Assembly (NCBI GenBank): GCA_945870225.1
Contig: CAMBRF010000008.1
Location: 1-64,000, forward strand
Direction: 5' to 3'
Source of the DNA: PVC group bacterium
GTDB lineage: Bacteria > Verrucomicrobiota > Kiritimatiellia > CAIKKV01 > CAITUY01
DNA length: 64,000 nucleotides
The notes below the pieces were generated by a model. That model was not told the origin of the DNA. It saw only the letters and a list, made by a program, of their open reading frames with translations, and made no database searches. Of the stretch, positions 56,640 through 64,000 are shown in pieces; position 1 is the stretch's first letter, and each line of letters starts with the position of its first letter. A program made the position numbers and the translations under genes.

Positions 56640-57179
56640 TCACATCCGATACCTATCCCTGTTCACAAAATGAGCGCGAGATTCGTAGACGCCGTTCGTC
56701 AGGGTGACGCGAACATCCACGAATAAGGGCAGGCCATCCGTAGTCGGGGCCACAAAGAACTTAAGTTCATCAATGTCATCCCCCATCTCTCCCGCCACGC
56801 CATCCACCATGGTACGACTCACAATCTTTCCGGAAAGACTATACTCAATTTCATGGCGGCATGGCGTCGCGGGAGGAGTGGCCTCACCAAGAATGGTAAA
56901 CTTGGCCGTACTTCCACCATCCGACACATCAAATCCGTTTGTAACAGATTGGGACAGCTCCTGCGCCATGTAGTCAACCAAGGCCCGTCCCTCCATATTG
57001 ACCTCGGCACGTTTAGTTCCGGAGTTCCAAGTTGAGTTGGCGCTCTGGAAAAAGAGCCCCACAATCATGACGATAACCATCAAAATCGTCATGGCCACCA
57101 AAAGCTCGATTATGGTAAAACCGAATGAACAGTGAGCCCCGTTCCTGCCATCAATCCGGTCCTGTAATCCTCTCGCCAT
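56640..57179 (-). CDS. GspJ-like prepilin
   Basis: 179 residues. Leader 'FGFTIIELLVAMTILMVIVMIVGLFFQSANSTW' with Glu +5; the body carries 'RALVDYMAQELSQSV' and 'RVTLTNGVYESRAHFVNR', typical of GspJ-like minor pseudopilins. AAGGA precedes the ATG at 57179; a longer frame overlaps the upstream gene. Confidence 0.8.
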   Translation of the reverse strand: MARGLQDRIDGRNGAHCSFGFTIIELLVAMTILMVIVMIVGLFFQSANSTWNSGTKRAEVNMEGRALVDYMAQELSQSVTNGFDVSDGGSTAKFTILGEATPPATPCRHEIEYSLSGKIVSRTMVDGVAGEMGDDIDELKFFVAPTTDGLPLFVDVRVTLTNGVYESRAHFVNRDRYRM

Positions 57180-57199
57180 TGTCCTTGACCTCTTGCCGT

Positions 57200-57706
57200 T
57201 TACGGCCCTCTGAATATAAACTCCGTGTAGGAAACCGCTTGTGGCTCGAAGGCTCCATATTGGCCGTCGCACACTTCCAGCGTCGCGGAGTGAGCGATCG
57301 GATCCACGCTCAATTTGTACCGGAGCCAGTCTTTGCCATCGGGGAATTGAATTTCTACGGCGGTACTACTTAGTTCTGCATCTGTTCTCGTCCCCCCCTT
57401 AGACAAGACGCCTTTAACGATGCTATTCGTAAACTTACCCGGCGTGTTCCAATCGGTCCAATTGGTAAGCGTCACCGAGTTTCCTCGTAATCCATTCATG
57501 ACGCTTTCAGTAAAAAGACCACAACGCGTATCCGCCGTGCTCTCCTCCGCTGAACGAAGTCCCGAGGGCAACAGGCCGAATATTGGAAGGAGCCCCAACC
57601 CGAGCACGAGCACCGCAAGGCATACTTCGATCAGGCTGAACCCAGCGCTGAGACTCTTGGATGCTGCCATTCGATCATTGATGGACACTGCCACATCATG
57701 GCTCAT
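57200..57706 (-). CDS. GspI-like prepilin
   Basis: 168 residues. Prepilin site 'AGFSLIEVCLAVLVLGLGLLPIFGLLPSGL', in the style of GspI/PilV minor pilins. The start at 57706 overlaps the stop of the preceding gene (ATGA), with AAAGG upstream. Confidence 0.8.
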   Translation of the reverse strand: MSHDVAVSINDRMAASKSLSAGFSLIEVCLAVLVLGLGLLPIFGLLPSGLRSAEESTADTRCGLFTESVMNGLRGNSVTLTNWTDWNTPGKFTNSIVKGVLSKGGTRTDAELSSTAVEIQFPDGKDWLRYKLSVDPIAHSATLEVCDGQYGAFEPQAVSYTEFIFRGP

Positions 57707-58224
57707 GGCGGTACCTTTGTAACCCCGGTCAGCAGCCAAACATCAATGGCCTGCGACATTCCGCCCAAAGCCTTTTCCTGAACCACAATGGTTGCCTTCC
57801 CCACCGATCCGCCAACCGCTCCGGAAGAAGCAAATCGTATGCTTGGGGGCGTTCCTGAAATACCCGTGAAGGGCAACTTGAACTCAACGGCAGGCGAGAG
57901 CATAACTTCGCCATGGACAAGATTGGACGAACCTCCCCTGATGCTCAAGACCTGCATGCTGTTTGTCCCTGCCACTTGAATAAATTTAATGACCACATTG
58001 CAGCGCTTGGTGACGGCCTGCTGCCGTGCCAGCATTAAAGTGGTCCGCACGCTGTTGACAGCCCCTCGCAGTTCGGCGCCACGCCGGATCCCGAGAAAAC
58101 CCGCCACACCAATGCTCATCAACAAAACCATAATCCCCATGACAATCAACAGTTCCAACAGCGTGAAACCGAAGCGACTCCTGCACGTTTTTTGTCGCAT
58201 GGAAACTTGGTTTCTCAGCATCAT
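57703..58224 (-). CDS. GspH-like prepilin
   Basis: 173 residues. 'FGFTLLELLIVMGIMVLLMSIGVAGFLGIRRGAELRGAVNSVRTTLMLARQQAVTKRCNVVIKF' is the GspH/FimT pattern (helix followed by an ARxxAxxRxxxV block). Part of the same operon, between the G-like and I-like genes. Confidence 0.85.
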   Translation of the reverse strand: MMLRNQVSMRQKTCRSRFGFTLLELLIVMGIMVLLMSIGVAGFLGIRRGAELRGAVNSVRTTLMLARQQAVTKRCNVVIKFIQVAGTNSMQVLSIRGGSSNLVHGEVMLSPAVEFKLPFTGISGTPPSIRFASSGAVGGSVGKATIVVQEKALGGMSQAIDVWLLTGVTKVPP

Positions 58225-58276
58225 TTCAATCCTTGCTCCACCGCAGTTTTGTTCAGAGCCTCATCGCGGATCCGGC

Positions 58277-58789
58277 TTATTGCATCGCGCTGATCTCGTC
58301 ACCTGTTCCGGCTCGACCATCCGGCCCGACCGAAGATACTGTGACGCAATTACCGGTAACATCAATGGAAATGACATACGCCATGTTGGAGATGAAACCA
58401 TCTCGAAGCGTATATTCCGTCGTGTTCGTAAGCTCCACGAAGTTTATACCTCGTGGATTCCCAGGGGCGATTAATGTGGCAACAACCAATTTATTGTTGT
58501 TCGACCATGATCCGCCCGTTACCGGACTGAGAGGCCACTCCTTGCATTCCATATGGTAGTTGCGGATCGCCGTGGCCAGTGTCCTGGTTTCAGCTTCCAC
58601 CCGCCTGATTTGCGCCCTCTTCTTAAGCCCCGACAATGACGGCAACAGGATGCCGATCAGAATGCCTATAATGGCGATCACCACCAGAAGTTCAAGCAGC
58701 GTAAACCCACGCCGCCCCACCGCGTTTCCAGCACCTGGCTGCCGGAGGGTGGATTTTGTCACACGACTACTCCCAGCTTTTGACATCAT
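58277..58789 (-). CDS. GspG-like prepilin
   Basis: 170 residues. 'RRGFTLLELLVVIAIIGILIGILLPSLSGLKKRAQIRRVEAETRTLATAIRNYHMECKEWP' and a C-terminal 'SVGPDGRAGTGDEIS', the calcium-loop style end of GspG-like major pseudopilins. The start at 58789 lies within the end of the preceding gene (23-base overlap). Confidence 0.85.
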   Translation of the reverse strand: MMSKAGSSRVTKSTLRQPGAGNAVGRRGFTLLELLVVIAIIGILIGILLPSLSGLKKRAQIRRVEAETRTLATAIRNYHMECKEWPLSPVTGGSWSNNNKLVVATLIAPGNPRGINFVELTNTTEYTLRDGFISNMAYVISIDVTGNCVTVSSVGPDGRAGTGDEISAMQ

Positions 58790-59291
58790 CCTTATCATCT
58801 CCGATATCCTTGCCTTTCGACCATGCGGCGACCGAACGGTAAAAGGGCACACCATACGGAGTCACCATGCTGGTGCCCAAATTAACCCGGTACGCATGAT
58901 CATCGCTTGTCGGGACTTTTGGGGAATACCAGGGATCGATAAAGGATCCATTGTTATTAGTCGATCCCCGGTCAAAGTCCATGTAGGTGACGCCCTTTGT
59001 ATTATTGCCCTCAAGAAACAGGCGCGGCCCATTTAGCATCAGGCTCGGTCCTGCATCATACGGAGGCACCGAGCCACCGCCCGTCCCCCCGCCACTCGCG
59101 ATTGACCAGCTCCTGTAATCGGACAACACCGCCTTCCAGGCCACTTCCAGCTGCTTGACCTCCGCCTTGGCCTTCGTTTTCTTGGCGACATTCTGGGCTA
59201 TAGTAAACGCCGGGAACAATAGCCCTGCCAGCAGCATGATGATGGCAATCACCACCAGAAGTTCGATCAGCGTAAATGCGCATTTCTTCAT
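58767..59291 (-). CDS. GspG-like prepilin
   Basis: 174 residues. 'CAFTLIELLVVIAIIMLLAGLLFPAFTIAQNVAKKTKAKAEVKQLEVAWKAVLSDY' gives the prepilin leader and helix. The body holds 'GPRLFLEGNNTKGVTYMDFD' and 'FIDPWYSPKVP', common in PVC prepilin-like proteins. No strong ribosome binding site was seen. Confidence 0.82.
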   Translation of the reverse strand: MKKCAFTLIELLVVIAIIMLLAGLLFPAFTIAQNVAKKTKAKAEVKQLEVAWKAVLSDYRSWSIASGGGTGGGSVPPYDAGPSLMLNGPRLFLEGNNTKGVTYMDFDRGSTNNNGSFIDPWYSPKVPTSDDHAYRVNLGTSMVTPYGVPFYRSVAAWSKGKDIGDDKDDVKSWE

Positions 59292-59321
59292 GTGCGTTAT
59301 ATCCCACTACAGAACGGGTAT

Positions 59322-59930
59322 CTACTCGTCCGAGGTTACCTCAATTGTCTTTCCGCTACCGCTGGACCACAGCCGATATCGCTGGAAGGAGGAAGTGGGA
59401 TCCAAGGACAAGCATTGATACCCGATGTCAGCACCCCATGCGTCCTTTATGGTCGAGGATGAATTGGTCCAAATGACCACGGCAAAACCAATCTTGTTGG
59501 AATGCACTGCTCCGCCTGGAGACTTAAGACTAGGATTATTCAAGTAATGCTGCCAGGCATTGCAGGCCGCATCCTCGTTGTGTTTTGGCCCGTAAAAAAT
59601 GTAATAGCAAAGACCTGTTTTATAGCCCATATCGGGAGGAATAGCCGGCAGGCTGGAGGCGGATGTGGCTTCATACTCGTAGTACACCCCGTCTACCGGA
59701 GGATAGACGCCGTAGACGGAATAATACGCAGCCAGGGCATTTTTTACCTGCTCCAACGTCCGGATGGTCTGCGCGGCACCTGTCTTTCGGTTCGCGAGCG
59801 ACATCACCTTGAGAGAGATCCCCACCAAAACGAGAATAATCGACACAACAATCAGCAACTCGATCAAGGTGAACGCCAACCGTACGCTCTTGAGTTCCCA
59901 TGTCCTCGGAAATATCTTATGCCTGTTCAT
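59322..59930 (-). CDS. GspG-like prepilin
   Basis: 202 residues. 'LAFTLIELLIVVSIILVLVGISLKVMSLANRKTGAAQTIRTLEQVKNALAAYYSVYGVYPP' is a classic type II pseudopilin start and helix. GGAGG lies upstream of the ATG at 59930. Second gene of the operon, after the gspF-like gene. Confidence 0.85.
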   Translation of the reverse strand: MNRHKIFPRTWELKSVRLAFTLIELLIVVSIILVLVGISLKVMSLANRKTGAAQTIRTLEQVKNALAAYYSVYGVYPPVDGVYYEYEATSASSLPAIPPDMGYKTGLCYYIFYGPKHNEDAACNAWQHYLNNPSLKSPGGAVHSNKIGFAVVIWTNSSSTIKDAWGADIGYQCLSLDPTSSFQRYRLWSSGSGKTIEVTSDE

Positions 59931-60012
59931 TTTGGGCCTCCAGTTGAACACCCCTTAGGTCTCAAGTATACTTTTCGCACACGCCTTGGTCAATATGGGA
60001 ACAGTGCCCACG

Positions 60013-61311
60013 CTACAGACTCCCGATAATTGCAACCAGTGGCATAAACATGGCAATAACGATCGTCCCTACCACCACGGCCAGGAAAATGATCATAATC
60101 GGCTCAATAACCGATGTCATGGCTTCCACAGCCGTGTCCACTTCGTCATCGTAATTCTCAGCCACCTTCATCAGCATCTCCGGAAGGGCGCCCGTTTCCT
60201 CTCCCACCTGGATCATGCTGACGACCATGGCCGGAAAGACCCCTGAAGCTTCAAGCGGCGACACGATCGTCTCGCCCTCCTTCACGCTGTCATGCACCTG
60301 AGCAATGGCCGTCGCCAATACGGCATTATTGGTCACATCCCGGACGATGTTCAACGCCTGAAGGATGGGCACCCCGCCGGTCATCAGGGTCCCGAGCGTT
60401 CGCGTGAAGTTGGCTATAGCCGTTTTGCGCACCATCTGGCCGAAAATGGGGGCTTTCAGTTTTACGACATCCAGTATCCTGCGCCCGCGTTCTGTCTTTC
60501 CCAGAAAACGGAAAACGAATACGAACGCAATGATCCCCCCCAGTAAGTACAGCCCGTTATGAGCCACTAGATCGCTGAAGCCTATCACCATCCGCGTCAG
60601 GGGTGGCAACTCCTTCCCTTGCAGTAGATCCGTGAAAATCTCCTTAAATTTTGGGATTACAAACACCATAAGTACGCCCAGAATCACAAGGGCCATCACC
60701 ATGACCACAATCGGGTAAACCATCGCTCCACGGACCTTGTTGCGGATTTTCTGGCTCTTTTCCATGAACTCCGCCAGACGGGTCAGCACCGTATTCAGCG
60801 CACCGGAGGCCTCGCCCGCCTTGACCATGTTGACATAGAACATGCTGAACACTTTGGGATATTGAGCCAGGGCCTCGGCAAAGGTGCTGCCGCTTTCAAC
60901 CGACTCGGCCATGCCGATAATCGCCGCATGCAACTGCGGGTTCTTCTCCTGACGCTGCAGGACATGCAGCCCGCGCAACAAAGGCAGACCAGCCTCCACC
61001 AGCGTCGCCAGCTGCCTTGTAAAGACCATCAGCAATTTGGTCTTGATCCGGCCCTGGAACATGGTCCCCAAAAACGACGGCAGTTTGATCTCCGCCTGCA
61101 ATCCACCCTTGCCTTTGGATGCGGCCGCCTTGTTCCCTGCGGCACCGGGTCCCTTCGGGGTCCCGCGCCCCCCGCGGAGGTCCACGATACTGGTCGGGAA
61201 TAGCCCCTTGTCCTTGACCGCAGCAACGGCACGGGCTTCGTTCTCAGCATCCAGAACGCCTTCCACTTCGCGTCCTTTTGAGTCCATGGCGACGTATCGG
61301 AACTTCGGCAT
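60013..61311 (-). CDS. gspF: Type II secretion / type IV pilus inner-membrane platform protein (GspF/PilC)
   Basis: 432 residues. Starts 'PKFRYVAMDSKGREVEGVLDAENEARAVAAVKDKGLFP', the small N-terminal GspF domain, then two copies of the T2SSF domain with membrane helices and 'FTRQLATLVEAGLPLLRGL' and 'FTRTLGTLMTGGVPILQALNIV' motifs. It is the platform that couples the assembly ATPase to the pseudopilus. The ATPase (GspE) and secretin (GspD) are not in the window. First gene of the operon leading to the prepilin genes. GGAG precedes the start. Confidence 0.93.
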   Translation of the reverse strand: MPKFRYVAMDSKGREVEGVLDAENEARAVAAVKDKGLFPTSIVDLRGGRGTPKGPGAAGNKAAASKGKGGLQAEIKLPSFLGTMFQGRIKTKLLMVFTRQLATLVEAGLPLLRGLHVLQRQEKNPQLHAAIIGMAESVESGSTFAEALAQYPKVFSMFYVNMVKAGEASGALNTVLTRLAEFMEKSQKIRNKVRGAMVYPIVVMVMALVILGVLMVFVIPKFKEIFTDLLQGKELPPLTRMVIGFSDLVAHNGLYLLGGIIAFVFVFRFLGKTERGRRILDVVKLKAPIFGQMVRKTAIANFTRTLGTLMTGGVPILQALNIVRDVTNNAVLATAIAQVHDSVKEGETIVSPLEASGVFPAMVVSMIQVGEETGALPEMLMKVAENYDDEVDTAVEAMTSVIEPIMIIFLAVVVGTIVIAMFMPLVAIIGSL

Positions 61312-61439
61312 AAAGGGTCTCCATTAGGTACGGTTTCAATCTAGAACCGGCAACTCCCAGATGCAAGCACGGATTGGATCCAGGACAACGGGACGGGGGG
61401 ACATTTACCCCCGCAGACGGCGTGGGCAGGCGGGGCTAC

Positions 61440-61472
61440 AAAAAAACAACCCGCCGGGAACACCGGCGGGTT
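61440..61472 (-). terminator. Rho-independent terminator of the rpsK-rpsD-rpoA-rplQ operon
   Basis: AACCCGCCGG, 5-base loop, CCGGCGGGTT (61448-61472), followed on the minus strand by a T-rich run (61440-61446), about 30 bases after the rplQ stop codon. Confidence 0.92.
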
Positions 61473-61499
61473 ATCGATCAACATAAGCTATCGGAACAC

Positions 61500-61937
61500 T
61501 CAGGCGTCCTTCTTGGAATCCGCCTTCTCATCCGGCTTGGCCACTTCGTCCTCTTTGGGCTTCCGGCGCTTATCAATCCGGGCGAGATCCACCCACTCCA
61601 GAACAGCCATTTCCGAACCGTCGCTGCCCCGCTTACCCAACTTGATGATACGCGTATAACCGCCCTTGCGATCCTTATACTGTGGCGCGATCGACTCAAA
61701 GAGCTTCGTAACATGTTTTCTCTGCCGAAGCTTGGACAGGGCTGAACGCCGGGCGGACAAGGTCCCGCTTTTGGCCAGCGTCACCATTTTCTCCGCCAAC
61801 GTCCGTGTCAGCCTGGCTTTTGGCAACGTGGTCTGGATCCTCTGCTCCTCGATGAAATTGCACACCATCGAGCTGAGCAGCGCTTTACGTCCATCCGCCG
61901 TCCGGCCAAGTTTAACCGTATTCTTTCTGTGTCGCAT
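61500..61937 (-). CDS. rplQ: 50S ribosomal protein L17
   Basis: 145 residues. 'MRHRKNTVKLGRTADGRKALLSSMVCNFIEEQRIQTTLPKARLTRTLAEKMVTLAKSG' is L17. The C-terminus carries a charged extension of about 25 residues ('KRRKPKEDEVAKPDEKADSKKDA'), longer than the Escherichia protein. Last gene of the operon, after rpoA. Confidence 0.96.
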   Translation of the reverse strand: MRHRKNTVKLGRTADGRKALLSSMVCNFIEEQRIQTTLPKARLTRTLAEKMVTLAKSGTLSARRSALSKLRQRKHVTKLFESIAPQYKDRKGGYTRIIKLGKRGSDGSEMAVLEWVDLARIDKRRKPKEDEVAKPDEKADSKKDA

Positions 61938-61966
61938 TGCAAACCCCCGATCATTCCGCGAAAGGC

Positions 61967-62989
61967 TTAGGCCTTCTCTTTGGCCGCATCCTGGGCCTTC
62001 AAGGCCTTCAGCACTTCGTCGTCAAATTTAACGCCCAAGCCCAAACCGAGCTCGGACAGTTTGGCCTTGATTTCATTCAGTGATTTCTTGCCGAAGTTCC
62101 GGTACTTCAGCATTTCCGCCTCGCTCTTCTGAGCCAACTGCCCCACGGTCGTGATGTTGGCGTTGTTCAAGCAGTTCGCCGCACGAACACTGAGTTCGAT
62201 CTCATTGACACTCATGTTGAGGGTCTTGAGTATCTGCTCCCGCTCCAGGTCGACCTGCTTGCCAGTATCTTCAAACTCAACCACATCCTTGTCGTAATCG
62301 ACAAACACGTCAAGATGATGACGAAGGATAGCCGATGAAACCGTCAGGGCATCGTCCGGCGTAATACGCCCATCCGTCGTGATCTCGATGATGAGTTTAT
62401 CGTAGTCGGTCCGCTGGCCCACCCGCGTGTTTTCTACCGCGAAATTGACACGCTTGACGGGGGAGAATATCGAGTCGATCGGAATGCGTCCGATCTCCTG
62501 GTTTTCCTTCTTGTTCCAGTCAGCGGGACAGAATCCGCGACCGACACGCACCTCCAGAACAGCATCGATGACCCCATCATTCGCGAGTGTCGCAATATGC
62601 AGGTCCGGGTTCAAAACCTCAACCGTGCCATCCGTCTGAATGTCGCCCGCCTTCACAACGCCCGGCCCCTTGACCTTGATGGTCAACAGCCGTGCCTCGC
62701 GAGACTGCATCTTCAGCAGCACTTTTTTGAAGTTAAGAATAATGTCGGTCATGTCCTCGACAACGCCGGGCAAAGCGCAAAATTCATGCGGCGCGCCCTC
62801 AACGCGGACGGATGAAATCGCGGCGCCTTCCAGCGACGACAACAACACGCGCCGTAATGAATTCCCAATGGTCCGCCCGTACCCCACTTCCAACGGCTCT
62901 GCGACGAACCGGGCAAACGTCGGCGTGGCCCCGGCCTCATCCTTGATCAGCCGCTTCGGCATCTCGAATCTGCTCAGTCTGATTGGCAT
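61967..62989 (-). CDS. rpoA: DNA-directed RNA polymerase subunit alpha
   Basis: 340 residues. N-terminal assembly domain 'FVAEPLEVGYGRTIGNSLRRVLLSSLEGAAISSVRVEGAPHEF' and C-terminal DNA-binding domain 'IELSVRAANCLNNANITTVGQLAQKSEAEMLKYRNFGKKSLNEIKAKL' are both present and full length. Standard position between rpsD and rplQ. Confidence 0.98.
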   Translation of the reverse strand: MPIRLSRFEMPKRLIKDEAGATPTFARFVAEPLEVGYGRTIGNSLRRVLLSSLEGAAISSVRVEGAPHEFCALPGVVEDMTDIILNFKKVLLKMQSREARLLTIKVKGPGVVKAGDIQTDGTVEVLNPDLHIATLANDGVIDAVLEVRVGRGFCPADWNKKENQEIGRIPIDSIFSPVKRVNFAVENTRVGQRTDYDKLIIEITTDGRITPDDALTVSSAILRHHLDVFVDYDKDVVEFEDTGKQVDLEREQILKTLNMSVNEIELSVRAANCLNNANITTVGQLAQKSEAEMLKYRNFGKKSLNEIKAKLSELGLGLGVKFDDEVLKALKAQDAAKEKA

Positions 62990-63037
62990 AGTTTAGTCCT
63001 TCCGGAAAAAATGCCACCGCCTGCGCGGTGCGCTAGC

Positions 63038-63664
63038 TTACTTGGAGTACAACTCAACGATCAATTGTTCGTTCACAAACGGCGCGATTTCTTCGCGTGT
63101 GGGAATCTTCAACACCTCGCCCCGCAAGGCATCCTTGTCAATGTAGAGCCAGGGCGAAAGCTCACGGCTCGCCGCATCCATGGAGCGCTTGACGGCGTCC
63201 TGACTTTGCTTACGGCTCTTGGTGTCAATCTTGTCACCCACCTTGAGTTCCATGGAGGGCACATCGGCACGCCGGCCATTCACGGTGAAATGCCCGTGCA
63301 GGACCAACTGACGGGCCGCCCTGCGGGACGGCGCAAATCCGAGCCGGTACACGAGATTATCCAGACGCATTTCCAGCATCTGCAGCAGCATCTCACCGGT
63401 CACGCCACGCTTAAGTGAAGCGCGTTGGTAGAAAAGCCGGAACTGACCTTCCCGAAGGCCGTAGAAACGCCGCATGCGCTGCTTTTCCCGCAACTGCAGA
63501 CCGTACTCCGTCGACTTCTTGGAGGGACGCGCACCATGCATCCCCGGAGCCGGACGTCCCGTTTCCACGGGACACTTCGCCATCCGGCAGCGATCCCCTT
63601 TCAGAAACAGCTTCATGCCTTCACGGCGACACAGCCGACAGGCTGGTCCTGTATATCTGCCCAT
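63038..63664 (-). CDS. rpsD: 30S ribosomal protein S4
   Basis: 208 residues. Zinc-binding (C+) form: Cys 9, 12, 26 and 31 in 'ACRLCRREGMKLFLKGDRC..AKC'. The S4 RNA-binding domain includes 'RLDNLVYRLGFAPSRRAARQLVLHGHFTVNGRR'. Primary rRNA-binding protein of the small subunit, often an operon autoregulator. Confidence 0.97.
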   Translation of the reverse strand: MGRYTGPACRLCRREGMKLFLKGDRCRMAKCPVETGRPAPGMHGARPSKKSTEYGLQLREKQRMRRFYGLREGQFRLFYQRASLKRGVTGEMLLQMLEMRLDNLVYRLGFAPSRRAARQLVLHGHFTVNGRRADVPSMELKVGDKIDTKSRKQSQDAVKRSMDAASRELSPWLYIDKDALRGEVLKIPTREEIAPFVNEQLIVELYSK

Positions 63665-63700
63665 TCGAATTCTCCTGTTCGTTCAAAAAATAGCCAACGG

Positions 63701-64000
63701 TTACACACGCCGCCGTTTACGCGGACGACAACCATTGTGTGGCATCGGCGTCACATCCTTGATCACCGTCAAATTCAATCCAGCGGCCTGCAACGCACGA
63801 ATAGCCGACTCCCGTCCGGCACCCGGCCCCTGCACACGCACTTCAACTTCCTGCATCCCGCGGCTTACCGCCTGACGGGCTGCTTCCTGAGCCACCACAC
63901 TGGCCGCAAAAGCCGTGCTCTTGCGCGACCCCTTGAAACCCGCGCGACCCGAGGTGCTCCAGGCAATCACCCCGCCCTTGCTGTCGGTGATGCAAATGAT
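63701..64000 (-). CDS. rpsK: 30S ribosomal protein S11 (partial)
   Basis: The last 99 codons plus stop; the 5' end lies beyond the window edge. '[41 protein letters not shown]', '[19 protein letters not shown]' and '[20 protein letters not shown]' are typical of S11. First of the visible ribosomal protein genes; rpsD follows 36 bases later. Confidence 0.96.
   Translation of the reverse strand: MICITDSKGGVIAWSTSGRAGFKGSRKSTAFAASVVAQEAARQAVSRGMQEVEVRVQGPGAGRESAIRALQAAGLNLTVIKDVTPMPHNGCRPRKRRRV

Overview
The window comes from a high-GC Gram-negative bacterium, most likely of the PVC superphylum (Kiritimatiellota, Lentisphaerota or Verrucomicrobiota-like). No rRNA marker is present, so this is inferred from several traits: many PQQ-like beta-propeller proteins, a Minf_1886-type protein, a set of 'FTLxELL' prepilin genes including one with an H-x-DGH type C-terminus, a giant Asn/Thr-rich secreted protein with a lamin-tail domain, and an rpsK-rpsD-rpoA-rplQ operon. 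I saw no rRNA, tRNA, CRISPR array, prophage or intact insertion sequence.

Layout. 0-7.5 kb: a periplasmic peptide-type solute-binding protein, a large six-hairpin glycosidase-like protein, a gene-free stretch rich in palindromes (4.5-5.2 kb), a PQQ-like propeller and a Gfo/Idh/MocA oxidoreductase. 7.5-17.9 kb: a compact seven-gene minus-strand operon that joins three beta-propeller proteins to an electron-transfer chain. The chain has a Tat-type 4Fe-4S ferredoxin, a membrane polyferredoxin, a fused NuoE-NuoF-ferredoxin protein, and a 2Fe-2S/GltD-like flavoprotein whose NADPH-binding domain appears to be missing. This operon is the best candidate for an undescribed system. 17.9-20.8 kb: small accessory genes (lipoprotein, dual-specificity phosphatase, membrane protein, a MntA-HepT toxin-antitoxin pair, a secreted protein).

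20.9-43 kb: mostly housekeeping and envelope genes. These are RNase D, a BrkB-cNMP-binding fusion, LeuB, aspartate-semialdehyde dehydrogenase, a cluster of a tiny lipoprotein, a coiled-coil protein and an LRR lipoprotein, NadB, a HerA-like ATPase, Kup, an AI-2E/PerM transporter, a HIT protein, an M16 peptidase, Pgi, RfbD, a TIM-barrel epimerase and a secreted nitrilase-like protein. 43-44.6 kb: a sparse region with an HU gene, two terminators and a 76-bp inverted-repeat element.

44.6-61.3 kb: a secretion and surface region. A 2930-residue repeat protein is flanked by a prepilin-like gene on one side and, on the other, by an eight-gene type II secretion/pilus operon (a GspF-like gene, three GspG-like genes, then H-, I-, J- and K-like genes) on the opposite strand. 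61.4-64 kb: the 3' end of the ribosomal protein/rpoA operon, ending in a clear terminator and running off the window inside rpsK.

A theme across the window is short GC-rich palindromes at gene borders. One family occurs three times in the same orientation just upstream of start codons, with a compensatory base-pair change in its stem; another occurs twice, once inside a coding sequence.
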